From Siphonodentalium dalli (lineage: Eukaryota > Mollusca > Scaphopoda > Gadilida > Siphonodentaliidae), in the NCBI GenBank assembly GCA_032622095.1, contig CP136066.1, forward strand, positions 173,229,164-173,293,163: a stretch of 64,000 nt of DNA, given 5' to 3'. Shown here piece by piece: positions 63,106 to 64,000 of the stretch (position 1 is its first letter; each line of letters opens with the position of its first letter). Both the position numbers and the translations under genes were made by a program. The notes under the pieces were generated by a model that searched no databases, was not told the origin of the DNA, and saw only the letters and a program-made list of their open reading frames with translations.

Positions 63106-64000
63106 TTTGTCGGAGTGTCCTTCCATCCATTGTTCTGTCCATCCATCCATCAACAATTGTTTTCTTCTCGAGATCTATATGAATTCCCTACCTGTATGTG
63201 ACTCACATTCAGATTTGTTCAAATAAGTTCACCAGGTCAAATAGGAGGGGTGCCAGGGCCATAACGTTTTCCCTCCATAGTAATTCTAACAAATATTACT
63301 ACTCAAGAACCATCAAGTCTATTTAGCTTATATTTGTGTATGCAGGGTCCTTGTGTGGCATGTTTAGATCTGTTCCAATGGGGGCCTTTTTGGAAAATCA
63401 ATTAACTTAAAAGCGAATGTTTATAATTATAAGATGAATAGATATCAGAGATGGTGATTCATGTTTGTTCAAATAGGGGCAGAGACACCACCCACACTAC
63501 CTGTATCTATGCTGTACGCTACTGGTATAATAAGATAATGTCATATTCTTGCAGGGATGTCCCCACAATGTTGGGGAGGTGATTTACAGATTTGTTCAAT
63601 GAAATGTAATTTTTGAGCTCACCTGAGACAAAGCTATAGTTATCACTTCTCATCTGTCACCTGTTCATCTTTCTGTCCGTCCATCAATCTGTCAACAATT
63701 CTGTGAACATCTCCTCTAGATCATAAGACTGAATGGGTTCATATTTGGTGTGGATTTTCCCTAGGTGATTCATATTCAGATTTGTTCAAATGAGGTCACT
63801 CTTTCAAATGGGTGTGAAGCCAGGGCCATAACTCTTGCCCTCCATGGTAATTCTTAAAAACGACTTCTTCTCATCTACCATCAGATATAGGGTGGGACCC
63901 GAGACATAACTGCATGCCTCTATAGTAATACCTAAAATGTCTTCTCAAGAGAGGTTGGACTATTTAGCTTACATATAGTATGGAGGATCCTTTAGTGACT
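63106..64000. repeat. Family N repeats, two elements
   Basis: TCCATCCATTGTTCTGTCCA head, then units with CAGATTTGTTCAAATAAGTT and CCAGGGCCATAACGTTTTCC. A second head AGCTCACCTGAGACAAAGCT at 63616 is followed by CTGTCCGTCCATCAATCTGT and more units to the window edge. Confidence 0.7.

Overview
This is animal nuclear DNA: AT-rich, with spliced genes, long introns using GT/AG boundaries, and very dense short repeats. Conserved metazoan genes, a 2-aminoethylphosphonate aminotransferase (phosphonates are abundant in marine invertebrates), non-LTR retrotransposon pieces and tandem families of the 'gagttatggccc' and 'agctcacctgag' type suggest a marine lophotrochozoan, most likely a mollusc. The species assignment is inference.

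Genes (1-22 kb). Two conserved genes lie head to head. On the minus strand are the first three coding exons of the 20S proteasome subunit alpha type-3 (PSMA3: 5288-5308, 2068-2150, 402-525), which runs off the left edge. On the plus strand is a complete eight-exon 2-aminoethylphosphonate--pyruvate transaminase (exons from 5482 to 21674, 409 codons plus stop). Its first exon encodes a basic, Ser/Thr-rich leader that looks like a mitochondrial presequence. The two start codons are 173 bases apart, around a perfect NRF-1-type palindrome at 5385-5396, so the interval is probably a bidirectional promoter. All exon phases join without a break, and the PLP lysine and phosphate-binding motifs are intact.

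Repeats (whole window). Introns and the 42 kb to the right are packed with non-autonomous DNA elements. Many are fold-back and many are bounded by TTAA on one or both sides (piggyBac-like). At least six unrelated families share that boundary. Other families are a 254-bp double hairpin in many copies, a CAGTAATGC hairpin, a hAT-like element with an 8-bp target duplication, and a long-TIR element with a 9-bp duplication. Several are nested or abut each other.

Tandem arrays. A 46-bp minisatellite fills about 42.97-47.21 kb, with higher-order duplications. A TTAA-bounded element and its flank are tandemly amplified five times at 49.4-51.8 kb. A roughly 160-bp tandem family occurs at 54.2-56.5 kb and again at 60.75-62.27 kb.

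Right end (53.7-64 kb). A decayed non-LTR retrotransposon on the minus strand has its open frame split by the second 160-bp array, with a 7-bp target duplication. A second non-LTR tail fragment lies at 57.9-58.2 kb. No host gene was recognised to the right of 21.7 kb. The remaining gaps are AT-rich and uninterpreted.
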